This document shows, in pieces, positions 34,972 to 43,023 of a DNA stretch of 64,000 nt. The position numbers and the translations under genes are program-made. The first letter of the stretch is position 1; each line of letters begins with the position of its first letter. Below the pieces are notes generated by a model. That model was not told the DNA's origin. It worked only from the letters and a program-made list of their open reading frames with translations, and searched no databases. The DNA is from an uncultured Spartobacteria bacterium (GTDB taxonomy: Bacteria; Verrucomicrobiota; Verrucomicrobiia; Chthoniobacterales; JAATET01): positions 124,001 to 188,000 of the forward strand of contig CALLUD010000011.1 of assembly GCA_938011325.1 (NCBI GenBank). Reading direction: 5' to 3'.

Positions 34972-36552
34972 ATGGACTCAACCTCCCTCTGGTCGCGATT
35001 TCAGAGCACGTTCCTTCGTTACACCGACCTCGGCATCTCGGTCGACATCAGTCGCATGAGTTTCGGCGACGACTTCTTCGACACGATGAAGCCAAAGATC
35101 GAGAAGGCCTTCGCGGACATGGCCGCACTCGAGTCCGGCGCCATCGCGAATCCCGACGAGAACCGGATGGTCGGTCATTACTGGCTGCGCGACGCCTCCC
35201 TCGCGCCGACCCCGGACCTTCGGGCGGACGTCGAGGATACGAAGAACGAGATTCTCGAATTCGCAAGGGCCGTGCATGCGGGCGAAATCACCGCGGCAAA
35301 CGGACAAAAATTCACCGACCTGCTTTCCATCGGCATCGGAGGATCGGCGCTCGGTCCGGAACTCGTCGCCGACGCCCTGTGGAGTCCGGAGAATCCGGTC
35401 CGGCTGCATTTCTTCGACAACACGGACCCGGACGGGTTCGTGAAGGTGTTCGACCAGATTGGCGACCGCCTCGCCACCACGCTCGTCGCGGTGATTTCGA
35501 AATCGGGCGGCACCAAGGAATCGCGCAACGGCATGCTTGTCGCGCAGGACGCCTTCAAAAAGGCGGGCATTCCTTTCGAGAAGCATTTCGTCGCAATCAC
35601 CGGCCGCGGAAGCCAGCTCGACCAGACGGCCGAAGGCGAAGGCTGGCTGCGCCGCTTCCCGATGTTTGACTGGATCGGCGGCCGCACTTCCGTGATGAGC
35701 GCGGTCGGATTGCTGCCCATGGCGATCCAGGGCCTCGATATCGAAGGATTTCTGCGGGGGGCGAAGGACATGGATGCCAAGACGCGCGTCCCGGAACTCG
35801 GCAGGAATGCCGCCATGTGGCTGGCGCTCATGTGGTGGTTCGCCGGCGGCGGCAAAGGCGCGAAGGACATGGTCGTCCTGCCCTACAAGGACCGCCTCCT
35901 CCTGTTCAGCCGCTATCTCCAGCAGCTCGTGATGGAATCGCTCGGCAAGCGGCTCGACCTCGATGGCAAGGTGGTGAACCAGGGCATCGCGGTTTACGGC
36001 AACAAGGGCTCCACCGACCAGCACGCGTATGTGCAGCAGCTCCGCGATGGCGTGAACAATTTCTTCGTCACGTTCATCGAGGTGCGCAAGGCGTCGTCGC
36101 AGCCCGAGATCGAAGTCGAGCCGGGCGTCACCAGCGGCGACTACCTGCACGGCTTCCTGCGCGGCACACGGAGCGCGCTTCACGAAGGCGGCCGCGACAC
36201 GATCACGGTCAGCATTCCCGAGGTGAATGCCTATTACCTCGGCGCCTTGATCGCCCTTTACGAGCGCGCGGTCGGATTCTACGGAACGCTGGTCAACATC
36301 AACGCCTATCACCAGCCCGGCGTGGAGGCCGGCAAGAAGGCCGCCGCGAAGGTTCTCGAAATTCAGGCAAAGGTCATCGCTGAGCTGAAGAAGAGCGGCA
36401 AGGCAAGCACTGCGGACGAGATCGCCGCCGTAATCGGCGAGGATCCGGAAACCATCTTCCACATCGCCACCCATCTCGCGGCAAACAATCCCTCGGTTCG
36501 CGCCACCTCCGGAGCCACACCGGCCGAGGACACCTTCCAATTCGCCGAATGA
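34972..36552 (+). CDS. pgi: Glucose-6-phosphate isomerase
   Basis: A 526-residue glycolytic enzyme with two SIS domains. The phosphosugar site is SIGIGGSALGP near residue 120 and ISKSGGTKESRN near 178; the catalytic Glu region GNKGSTDQHAYVQQL lies near 343. The chain is shorter than the roughly 550-residue E. coli type and belongs to the bacterial group with a C-terminal extension rich in Lys/Ala that ends QFAE. The start ATG at 34972 leaves 29 bp to the divergent tsaE. The stop overlaps the next start (ATGA). Confidence 0.95.
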   Translation: MDSTSLWSRFQSTFLRYTDLGISVDISRMSFGDDFFDTMKPKIEKAFADMAALESGAIANPDENRMVGHYWLRDASLAPTPDLRADVEDTKNEILEFARAVHAGEITAANGQKFTDLLSIGIGGSALGPELVADALWSPENPVRLHFFDNTDPDGFVKVFDQIGDRLATTLVAVISKSGGTKESRNGMLVAQDAFKKAGIPFEKHFVAITGRGSQLDQTAEGEGWLRRFPMFDWIGGRTSVMSAVGLLPMAIQGLDIEGFLRGAKDMDAKTRVPELGRNAAMWLALMWWFAGGGKGAKDMVVLPYKDRLLLFSRYLQQLVMESLGKRLDLDGKVVNQGIAVYGNKGSTDQHAYVQQLRDGVNNFFVTFIEVRKASSQPEIEVEPGVTSGDYLHGFLRGTRSALHEGGRDTITVSIPEVNAYYLGALIALYERAVGFYGTLVNINAYHQPGVEAGKKAAAKVLEIQAKVIAELKKSGKASTADEIAAVIGEDPETIFHIATHLAANNPSVRATSGATPAEDTFQFAE

Positions 36553-36947
36553 AACGCCTCGGCATGCTCTGCGTGCTCGCTGCCTTTGCACTTGCCGCCT
36601 GCGACAGTCCGCAGCGGACGGTCGAGCAGCTGCGCGCCGAGATTGCCGCCTACAAGGCCACCCCCACCGACGAGGCTCAGGAAAAGATCGAGGCATCGTT
36701 GGAAAAACTCGAAGCCCAGATCGACGAGCTCGAAGCGAAGGGACGCACCGCCGAAGCCGCAAACCTCCGTGCCAGCGAGCAGAATCTCCGCGCGGATTAT
36801 CGCGCGGCGCGCATGATTCGCACGATGAAGGACGCGCAATCAGCGATCGAGGGCATCGGCAACGCATTCAAGGAGGCGGGCCGCTCGATCGGCGAGGCGT
36901 TTCGGGAGCTGAAAGAGCCCGAAGACCCGGATTCCACCTCGGAGTAA
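36549..36947 (+). CDS. Small coiled-coil lipoprotein
   Basis: A 132-residue predicted lipoprotein: signal core MLCVLAAFALAAC with the lipobox Cys at residue 18. Asp follows the Cys; in E. coli that residue at +2 retains lipoproteins in the inner membrane. Residues about 25-80 are a heptad-patterned, highly charged helix (EQLRAEIAAYK, LEKLEAQIDELEAKG), likely a coiled coil. No family is recognised. It overlaps the pgi stop as ATGA, and the next small gene begins 3 bp after its stop. Confidence 0.75.
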   Translation: MKRLGMLCVLAAFALAACDSPQRTVEQLRAEIAAYKATPTDEAQEKIEASLEKLEAQIDELEAKGRTAEAANLRASEQNLRADYRAARMIRTMKDAQSAIEGIGNAFKEAGRSIGEAFRELKEPEDPDSTSE

Positions 36948-36950
36948 TCG

Positions 36951-37142
36951 ATGGACCCGCGGCAACAGCGAGTGAAAGCCCTGGCCGCCGGGACGATCGC
37001 CGTGGGCGCCTTTGCTCTCGGGGCCATTTCGATCGGCGCCATCGCGATCGGCTGCCTCGCAATCGGCAAAGTGAAGATTTCCTCGTTGCGCATCGGCCGC
37101 CTCGAAGTCGACCGACTCGTCGTGCGCAACCCGGGCGACTAG
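36951..37142 (+). CDS. Small Ala/Ile/Gly repeat protein, function unknown
   Basis: A 63-residue protein built from about nine imperfect 5-residue units of the type A-I-G-x-I (IAVGAFALGAISIGAIAIGC and onwards), ending in a polar LRIGRLEVDRLVVR segment. Such A-x-G pentads form either a small beta-helix or a membrane-active hairpin. It follows the lipoprotein gene by 3 bp and is convergent with rsmI; the stops share CTAG (37139-37142). Short, but its codon use looks like its neighbours and the position in the pgi unit supports it. Confidence 0.6.
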   Translation: MDPRQQRVKALAAGTIAVGAFALGAISIGAIAIGCLAIGKVKISSLRIGRLEVDRLVVRNPGD

Positions 37143-37834
37143 CCGCTCCGGCGCTCCCGACGCGTTGCGGCGCGCGCGCCCTCAATCACGAGGCAGATTT
37201 CACCCTTGGGAGGATGCGCGGTGTAGTGCTCCACCAGCACGCCGGGGAATCCACGCCGGAACTCCTCGAATTTTTTCGTCAGCTCGCGAGCGACGCAGAC
37301 GATCCGCTCCGGCGTCACCTCCGCCAGAGCCGACAGCGTTTTGAGAAGCCGATGCGGCGATTCGTAGAAAATCGTGGTCTCCTCGCGATCGCGCGCCTGT
37401 TCGAGCAATCGCGCCCGCTGTCCCGATTTCACCGGCAGAAATCCCCCGAAAAAGAACGCCTCTGCATCGAGTCCGCTGCCGACCAGCGCGGTGATGGCCG
37501 CACATGGGCCGGGAAGAATGGAATACTCGAGCCCGTTCTCGATGCATGCCGCGACGAGCCGGGCTCCAGGATCCGAAATCGACGGAGTTCCCGCGTCCGT
37601 GATCAACGCGACATGCGCCCCCTCCCGCAGTCGCTCGATCAACTCCGCCGTGCGCATCGCTTCGTTGTGCTCGTGGAAGCTGAGCATCGGCTTCGAAATG
37701 CCATGATGCTGCAGCAGCATCCCGGAGTGCCGGGTATCCTCCGCGGCAACAATGTCGGCCTCGCGCAACACCTCCAGCGCCCGGAGCGTGATGTCCGCAA
37801 GGTTGCCAATGGGCGTCGGAACTACGGTGAGCAT
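37139..37834 (-). CDS. rsmI: 16S rRNA 2'-O-ribose C1402 methyltransferase
   Basis: A 231-residue SAM-dependent methyltransferase of the tetrapyrrole-methylase fold. It has VVPTPIGNLADITLRALEVL at the start, AEDTRHSG near residue 31, LITDAGTPSISDPG near 78 and FYESPHRLLKTL near 155. The length is somewhat below the E. coli enzyme because the C-terminal extension is short and Arg-rich. Monocistronic, convergent with the pentad-repeat gene. Confidence 0.95.
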   Translation of the reverse strand: MLTVVPTPIGNLADITLRALEVLREADIVAAEDTRHSGMLLQHHGISKPMLSFHEHNEAMRTAELIERLREGAHVALITDAGTPSISDPGARLVAACIENGLEYSILPGPCAAITALVGSGLDAEAFFFGGFLPVKSGQRARLLEQARDREETTIFYESPHRLLKTLSALAEVTPERIVCVARELTKKFEEFRRGFPGVLVEHYTAHPPKGEICLVIEGARAATRRERRSG

Positions 37835-37899
37835 TTTCGAATTCGACTCAACAGCGCTCCCGCGGCGATCGAGACCTGCGCTCCGTGACGCGAGACCGC

Positions 37900-38412
37900 C
37901 TAGAATCCTTCCGCAATCCTGCCAACCAGCTTTTGCGCGAGTTCATTGATCGCGGTAATGATTGCCTGGCGTTCGTCGGTCTGCAGGTCGTTGTTGATGA
38001 AGAACGAGGTGTCGCCGGTGATCGTGCCGCGCTGCAACGTCACGCCGGTGACGCGATCCACGAGCTCGTATTTCAGCTCGAGCTTCAACGTGAACTCGCG
38101 AGTCGCGAGCACATTGTTCAACACCGCGCGGGCCTGCCGTCTCTCGATTGAATCGAGCGTGCAATACAGGATCGCATCGGCGCGATCATCGGAGACGATC
38201 TCGTAGGTTCCATCCTGCTGAAACGCCTTCACCGTCGAATCGGCGAGCAGCACTTCGATACGGGGTTCGAGCGTCTTGTTCTTGAAGGTCGGGATCGCGA
38301 GCTTGGTGACGTTTCGTAGAAGCGCCGGTTTCGCGGAACCCAGTTGATAGCCACACGAGGAGAGAACACCGACCACCGCGCCAATCAGGAGAATGCGAAA
38401 AGGCGTCTTCAT
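37900..38412 (-). CDS. lptE: LptE-family LPS-assembly lipoprotein
   Basis: A 170-residue predicted outer-membrane lipoprotein. The lipobox is LSSC with Cys at residue 20, followed by GYQLG, the usual N-terminus of LptE family members. VTKLAIPTFKNKTLEPRIE near residue 36 is typical of the family in non-proteobacterial Gram-negatives. LptE plugs the LptD barrel that inserts LPS. It starts inside the stop of the upstream TPR gene (4-bp overlap), which indicates a common mRNA for two outer-membrane assembly factors. Confidence 0.85.
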   Translation of the reverse strand: MKTPFRILLIGAVVGVLSSCGYQLGSAKPALLRNVTKLAIPTFKNKTLEPRIEVLLADSTVKAFQQDGTYEIVSDDRADAILYCTLDSIERRQARAVLNNVLATREFTLKLELKYELVDRVTGVTLQRGTITGDTSFFINNDLQTDERQAIITAINELAQKLVGRIAEGF

Positions 38413-39668
38413 TCGGTCGGCAGTTCGGGTTCGACGGCTGGCATTGGACGGACGTCATCGACCGACGTGCGCATCTGCGGCGCACTGATCGGCAGCTCAT
38501 CCGGAACAATCTCACGTTTTGGCGGGCCGTTGTAATCGGCAAGCGCGGAGGTTTCCACCTGGGCCTGGAGGCGGCGCCGCAGCGCCATCTTCTCGCCGGT
38601 TTCCGCCTTCTCGGGACCCGTGCGCAGCGCGTCGTCGCCATACTGGCTGCGGAGCTCCTCGATCCGGGACATGGCGATATCCGCCTGCTTGGTGTTCGGC
38701 TGACGGCGGATCACGTCGTTGTAGTAGATGAAGGCGGCCTTGAGATCCTTGTGAAACTCGTAGAACCGCGCGATGCGGAAAATGTCATCCGACTCCGCGT
38801 CGCCGAGCATGGCGAGATTCTCGCGGGCCTGCGGGGCCTTTTCGCTGTTCGGATATTCGATGAGGAAGTCTTCAAACGTGTTTCTCGCAGCCACGAGCGA
38901 GGAAAGGTCCTGCGATTGCTGGGCAAAGCCAATGCGCAGATACACGTAGGCAATCTGGTAAAGCGCGTCGTCGCAGACGTCGCTGTTCGGGTAGGTGTCG
39001 AGGACCTTCTGGTAGGCCTTGATCGCCTCGAACGGCTGGCTCTGCTTTTCGTAGGAGAGGCCGAGGTTGAACTGTGCAACCGGCGCGTATTTGCTGAAGG
39101 GCGCGTTCGCGAGGATGTCGGCATACATCTCCTGCGCGCGCTTGGCGGAGTTGCCGACGGGAATGCCGAGAAATTTCTGCGGACGTCCCTCGAGATATTT
39201 GTTCGCAATCGCGACCTGCGCGGCGACCGCACGTTCGAAATTCGGCGTGTCGGGATAGCGGGTCAGCAGCGCCTGGTAGGCGTTGAAGGCTCGTGAAAGA
39301 TCTCCACGTGCCTCGAGCAGCTCGGCGAGCCGGTATTGGGCCTTCGCGGCCTCGGGAGCCAGCGGATATTTCTTCAACGCGGCACGATACTGGGCGATCG
39401 CCTCGGTGACATTGCCCGCCTGGTCGTTCGCCTCGGCGGAGGCGTAGAGCTGGGTGGCCGCAGCGACATCTGCGGAGGACGGCACCACCTGCAAATCCGG
39501 CTCCTGGGAAGGCGGCGAAAGCTCGCGGGAATCGCTCAGCTCCTGCGGGCGGATCCGCGACGGTGTAAGCGCCTGCGCGGTCACCTCGGTCAGCGAGGCA
39601 AACAGAAACACGCAGAAGACCCCGGGCCGCACAAGCCGTTCACCCAGAGTGCAAATACCGCCAAGCAT
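38409..39668 (-). CDS. BamD-like TPR protein
   Basis: A 419-residue exported protein with five or more tetratricopeptide repeats from about residue 65 to 300 (YRAALKKYPLAPEAAKAQYR, YQALLTRYPDTP, YQKVLDTYPNSD, FEDFLIEYPNSEKAP). The P-x-S/T-P phase is typical of BamD/YbgF-type repeats. The C-terminal 90 residues are charged and Pro-rich. A signal peptide (RPGVFCVFLFASLT, cleavage near TAQA) is present but I see no lipobox Cys at the cleavage site. An internal GTG about 11 codons downstream is another possible start. Operon with lptE. Confidence 0.78.
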   Translation of the reverse strand: MLGGICTLGERLVRPGVFCVFLFASLTEVTAQALTPSRIRPQELSDSRELSPPSQEPDLQVVPSSADVAAATQLYASAEANDQAGNVTEAIAQYRAALKKYPLAPEAAKAQYRLAELLEARGDLSRAFNAYQALLTRYPDTPNFERAVAAQVAIANKYLEGRPQKFLGIPVGNSAKRAQEMYADILANAPFSKYAPVAQFNLGLSYEKQSQPFEAIKAYQKVLDTYPNSDVCDDALYQIAYVYLRIGFAQQSQDLSSLVAARNTFEDFLIEYPNSEKAPQARENLAMLGDAESDDIFRIARFYEFHKDLKAAFIYYNDVIRRQPNTKQADIAMSRIEELRSQYGDDALRTGPEKAETGEKMALRRRLQAQVETSALADYNGPPKREIVPDELPISAPQMRTSVDDVRPMPAVEPELPTE

Positions 39669-39780
39669 GAGGAGCGTGAAACTATTGGGTGCGTGGTAAA
39701 GCGTCAAGGCCCGGACAGAGTTCGACCGGCGGGCGCAATCCGGAATGGGGACGCGCGACGCCGGTCGATTCAAAGTCCGA

Positions 39781-40305
39781 TTATTCCTCGGAGGCCTTCT
39801 TCCTGGCCGCGGGCTTTTTCTTCGGCTTTTCCTCCGCAGCGGGTTCGGCCGCGGCTTCAGCAGCCGGCTCCTCCTTTGCCTTCGCAGACTTTTTCGGAGC
39901 GGACTTCTTTGCCTTGGTCTCGGCCGGCTCGACCGGCTCAGCCTCGACCGGGGCGTCCACCCACTCGATGAATGCCATCGGAGCGGCGTCGCTCTGGCGC
40001 TGGCCGAGCTTGATGATGCGGGTGTAACCGCCGTTGCGGTTCGCGGCGCGTGGCGCCACCTCCTCGAAGAGCTTCTTCACGGCGTCCTTCTGGCGGAGAT
40101 AGGAAATGGCCAGACGGCGGGCGTGGAGATCGCCACGCTTGCCGAGGGTGAGCATTTTCTCCGCGAACGGACGGACCGCCTTCGCCTTCGCGAGCGTGGT
40201 CTTGATGCGGTTGTGCTGGATCAGGCTCACGACCTGGTTCGCAAGCAGGGCGTCGCGATGGGCCTGGGAACGGCCGAGCTTCACGGTTTTTTTACGATGT
40301 CTCAT
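39781..40305 (-). CDS. rplQ: 50S ribosomal protein L17 with Lys/Ala-rich extension
   Basis: A 174-residue protein; the L17 core (MRHRKKTVKLGRSQAHRDAL, NQVVSLIQHNRIKTTLAKAK, GYTRIIKLGQRQSDAAPMA) fills about the first 120 residues. The remainder is a low-complexity tail of Lys, Ala, Glu and Pro (KKSAPKKSAKAKEEPAAEAA and so on). Such tails occur in several phyla and probably contact rRNA or solvent. It lies 18 bp after rpoA, the standard order. Confidence 0.96.
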   Translation of the reverse strand: MRHRKKTVKLGRSQAHRDALLANQVVSLIQHNRIKTTLAKAKAVRPFAEKMLTLGKRGDLHARRLAISYLRQKDAVKKLFEEVAPRAANRNGGYTRIIKLGQRQSDAAPMAFIEWVDAPVEAEPVEPAETKAKKSAPKKSAKAKEEPAAEAAAEPAAEEKPKKKPAARKKASEE

Positions 40306-40323
40306 GGGATGATGGGCCCTCGA

Positions 40324-41331
40324 TTACTGCTGATCGGACGGCAGGTCGATGAGGCCGGGTTCGAATTTCATGCCAAGGCCAAGACCGAGCTGCACGAGCT
40401 TGTCCTTGATCTCGTTGAGCGACTTCTTGCCGAAGTTGCGATACTTGAGCATCTCCGCCTCGGTCTTCATCGCCAGCTGGCCAACCGTGGTGATGTTCGC
40501 GTTGTTGAGGCAGTTCGCCGCGCGAACGGAAAGCTCGATCTCGTTTACGCTCATGTTGAGCAGCTTCTTGAGACGGCTGTTCTCCTGGCTGACTTCCTGC
40601 GGCGTTTCGTCAAACTCGACCTGCGAATCGTCGTAGTTGACGAACACGTCGAGATGCTTGCGGAGGATCGCCGAGGCCTGGAGCAGGGCGTCGTCGGGAG
40701 TGAGGCGACCATCGGTCCAGATGTCCAGCACGAGCTTGTCGTAGTCGGTGCGCTGGCCGACGCGGGTCTGCTCGACCGCATACTTCACGCGGGTGACCGG
40801 CGAGAAGATCGAGTCGATCGCGATCACGCCAATCGGCATGTCGGGGCGCTTGTTCTCGTCGCCCGTGGCAAAGCCGCGGCCCACGCGGACCTCAAACTCG
40901 GCCTCGAACTTCTGCTTCTTGTCGAGCGTGCAGATGTGCTGGTCGGGATTGAGCACCTCGACCTGGTTGCTCTCGCTGATGTCGCCGGCCGTGACGGCGC
41001 CGGACTTGTTGACCGAAAGCACGAGATTGCGGATGTCGCCGTTCTCGTGCGCCTTCAGCTTCACCTTCTTGAGGTTGAGAATGATGTCGACCACGTCCTC
41101 GACCACGCCGGGAAGGCTGGTGAACTCGTGGGGTGCACCCTCGATTTTGACGGCGGTGATGGCTGCGCCTTCCAGCGAGGAAAGGAGCACGCGGCGCAGG
41201 GAGTTGCCGAGGGTGTGGCCGTAACCCGCCTCGAACGGCTCCGCGACAAACTTCGCGTAGGTATCCGTGGCGGTGGATTCGTCCTTGACCAAGGACTTCG
41301 GCATTTCAAAACGACCGAGACGAACTGGCAT
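40324..41331 (-). CDS. rpoA: RNA polymerase alpha subunit
   Basis: A 335-residue subunit. The N-terminal dimerisation domain has EPFEAGYGHTLGNSLRRVLL near residue 32 and the alpha-CTD has LSVRAANCLNNANI near 255 and FGKKSLNEIKDKL near 295, which bind UP elements and activators. rplQ follows. Unusually for this position, rpsM, rpsK and rpsD are not upstream: the next upstream gene is a PP2C phosphatase 240 bp away, so rpoA has its own promoter here. Confidence 0.97.
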   Translation of the reverse strand: MPVRLGRFEMPKSLVKDESTATDTYAKFVAEPFEAGYGHTLGNSLRRVLLSSLEGAAITAVKIEGAPHEFTSLPGVVEDVVDIILNLKKVKLKAHENGDIRNLVLSVNKSGAVTAGDISESNQVEVLNPDQHICTLDKKQKFEAEFEVRVGRGFATGDENKRPDMPIGVIAIDSIFSPVTRVKYAVEQTRVGQRTDYDKLVLDIWTDGRLTPDDALLQASAILRKHLDVFVNYDDSQVEFDETPQEVSQENSRLKKLLNMSVNEIELSVRAANCLNNANITTVGQLAMKTEAEMLKYRNFGKKSLNEIKDKLVQLGLGLGMKFEPGLIDLPSDQQ

Positions 41332-41375
41332 ATGTATTCTATTTGGCGATTTTCGGATTTCGATTTCGAAGCGCT

Positions 41376-41394
41376 CGACGCGGCTTGCGCGTCG
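41376..41394 (-). promoter_or_regulatory. Hairpin in the rpoA mRNA leader
   Basis: CGACGCG (41376-41382) and CGCGTCG (41388-41394) form a perfect 7-bp stem with a 5-base loop, 45 bases upstream of the rpoA ATG. It lies in a 240-bp non-coding stretch between the PP2C stop and rpoA. A regulatory role, for example ribosomal-protein feedback, is only a possibility; no clear -10/-35 was found nearby. Confidence 0.3.
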
Positions 41395-41571
41395 TCAGAT
41401 TTCAGGAATCGACATTCGAAAATTCACGCACCGGGTTCCCCCTGGCGCGGACGAAGCATTGTCGAAGACAAGCCCCCAGGGACCAACGGCGCTTTCATCT
41501 TTGGGATTTCCGCGCGAGCCCTGACACATGGCACAGGATCGTCAGTCCGTAAAGAAGAATTCCACCCGCGG

Positions 41572-42405
41572 TTAAATTACCTCCACGACGACCGCCGTGG
41601 TGTTGTCGCGACCCGAACGCTGCAGCGACTCGTGGACGAGGGTTTCCGCAAGATTCAGCCCTTCTTCGCGCCGGCCGAGAATCTCCGCAATCTGGGCGTC
41701 GAACAACCCGTCGATCACCCCATCGCTGCATAGAAGAAACCGGTCGCCCGGCTGATAGCCCACCGCACCGACCTGCGGATCGACAAATTGATGGCCGGCG
41801 CCCAGCGCCTTTTGCAACGAATTCTTCGCCGGGTGGGTCCGGGCCTCGCGCTCGTTGATCATCTTGTTCCGATAGAGCCAGCCCACGTGGGTGTCGTCGT
41901 GCGTGAGCTGCTTGATCCCCTCCCCGCTCATCGGGAGGTAGTAAACCCGGCTGTCGCCGATGTGCGCGAAATACATCCAGTTTGGCATGAACCAGCACAG
42001 GCTCAACGTCGCGCCCATGCCACGGCACTCCTCGTAGCTGTCGCCGAGGAACAGCAGCGCCTTGTGAATCTCGCCATACAGCTCCTCCAGCACGTCGGCA
42101 AAGCCCGCCTCCAGGCCGACCGCCGCCTGGCGAAACGAGCGCGGAAGCAGGCGCGTGATTTTTTCCACGGCAATCCGGCTCGCAAATTCCCCCGCCGCCG
42201 CGCCGCCCATTCCGTCGCTGACCGCGAAGAGGTAATCCATCTCCCCGAGCGATGCCTCGCCGATCTTCCCGAGCAGGTTCACCTCCTGCGCGTCGAAGCG
42301 CAGCCCGAGAAACGAGTCCTCGTTGTTTTTGCGCACCGTGCCCGTATGGGAGAGACCAAACCACCGGATGTGGGTGGCCGCGGGTGGATCAATGCGAGGA
42401 TCCAT
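41572..42405 (-). CDS. PP2C-type serine/threonine protein phosphatase
   Basis: A 277-residue soluble phosphatase with the PP2C metal motifs: NNEDSFLGLRFD near residue 26, VSDGMGGAAAGEFAS near 58, HIGDSRVYYLP near 145, SDGVIDGLF near 228 and GRDNTTAVVVE at the end. PP2C proteins reverse Ser/Thr kinase signalling. The gene overlaps the 3' end of a small kinase-like gene by 17 bp, so the two are translated together. The ATG at 42405 was chosen over an earlier one because it starts next to the conserved core. Confidence 0.92.
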   Translation of the reverse strand: MDPRIDPPAATHIRWFGLSHTGTVRKNNEDSFLGLRFDAQEVNLLGKIGEASLGEMDYLFAVSDGMGGAAAGEFASRIAVEKITRLLPRSFRQAAVGLEAGFADVLEELYGEIHKALLFLGDSYEECRGMGATLSLCWFMPNWMYFAHIGDSRVYYLPMSGEGIKQLTHDDTHVGWLYRNKMINEREARTHPAKNSLQKALGAGHQFVDPQVGAVGYQPGDRFLLCSDGVIDGLFDAQIAEILGRREEGLNLAETLVHESLQRSGRDNTTAVVVEVI

Positions 42406-42787
42406 TTTCAAATCCCGGCAAAATCTCCGCGAACTCGAAATCGACCACGCAAAACCGGCCATCCGTCTGGCGGTAGGTCACGTTCCGGGTCTCCGGGTCA
42501 TCGTGCTTCACTCCATATCGCTGGAGCTCCTCGAAAAGTTCATTCCGGCGTTCGTCGTCCAGATGCTCCACGCGCGACCCGCAGCTGCTGGTGACGATCC
42601 GGAGCTCGTCCGGATAGGTTTCGAGGAGTCTCGGAACGAACGGGCAGTTCTGCCGCTGTAGAAATTCGAGCACCCGCACCTCGTTCTCGTATCGCTCCTG
42701 CGCCTTCGGCCCCCGGAATGTCTTGTGCACCCGGCCGTCATACGTCATTCGCACCGTCGCGCGGAGCGTGTCCTTCAGCTCGTGCAT
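42389..42787 (-). CDS. Miniature protein-kinase-like protein
   Basis: Only 132 residues, yet it keeps the ordered kinase signposts: a Lys in VHKTF near residue 20, Glu in ENEVRVLEFLQ near 36, a catalytic-loop-like YGVKHDDPETRNVTY near 93, and VVDFEFAEI near 114 in place of the DFG. The C-terminal lobe after the metal-binding loop is absent. It resembles the compact lipopolysaccharide-kinase, RIO and Bud32 families more than Hanks-type kinases. Activity is uncertain; it could be a pseudokinase regulator. It ends inside the PP2C gene, which suggests the two act on the same process. Confidence 0.65.
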   Translation of the reverse strand: MHELKDTLRATVRMTYDGRVHKTFRGPKAQERYENEVRVLEFLQRQNCPFVPRLLETYPDELRIVTSSCGSRVEHLDDERRNELFEELQRYGVKHDDPETRNVTYRQTDGRFCVVDFEFAEILPGFENGSSH

Positions 42788-42892
42788 CCCCTATGCTCAT
42801 GGCCCGAACCTGAGGCGCATTCAAGATTTTCCCCGGAAATCGACCGCGAGGGACTGATGGACAAGCATTTGCTGCAGTTACCGCTAGGAATG

Positions 42893-42908
42893 TGGCATTG
42901 ATCCTGCT
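42893..42908 (+). promoter_or_regulatory. Candidate sigma-54 promoter for glutamine synthetase
   Basis: TGGCATTGATCCTGCT matches the -24/-12 consensus TGGCAC-N5-TTGCA/T. The invariant GG (42894-42895) and GC (42906-42907) are exactly 12 bases apart. Transcription would start near 42919, giving a leader of about 105 bases before the glutamine synthetase ATG. Sigma-54 control of glutamine synthetase genes is well established in other bacteria. Confidence 0.55.
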
Positions 42909-43023
42909 ACCTAGCCAGATGCCACCCCAACATGCGCGGCAGCGGGGAAAATGGCAAAAAAGCACCCATTTACGGGCGATGCCGTCGCCGCCCGGTCAAA
43001 TTCAGACATCTCAACCCTACATT

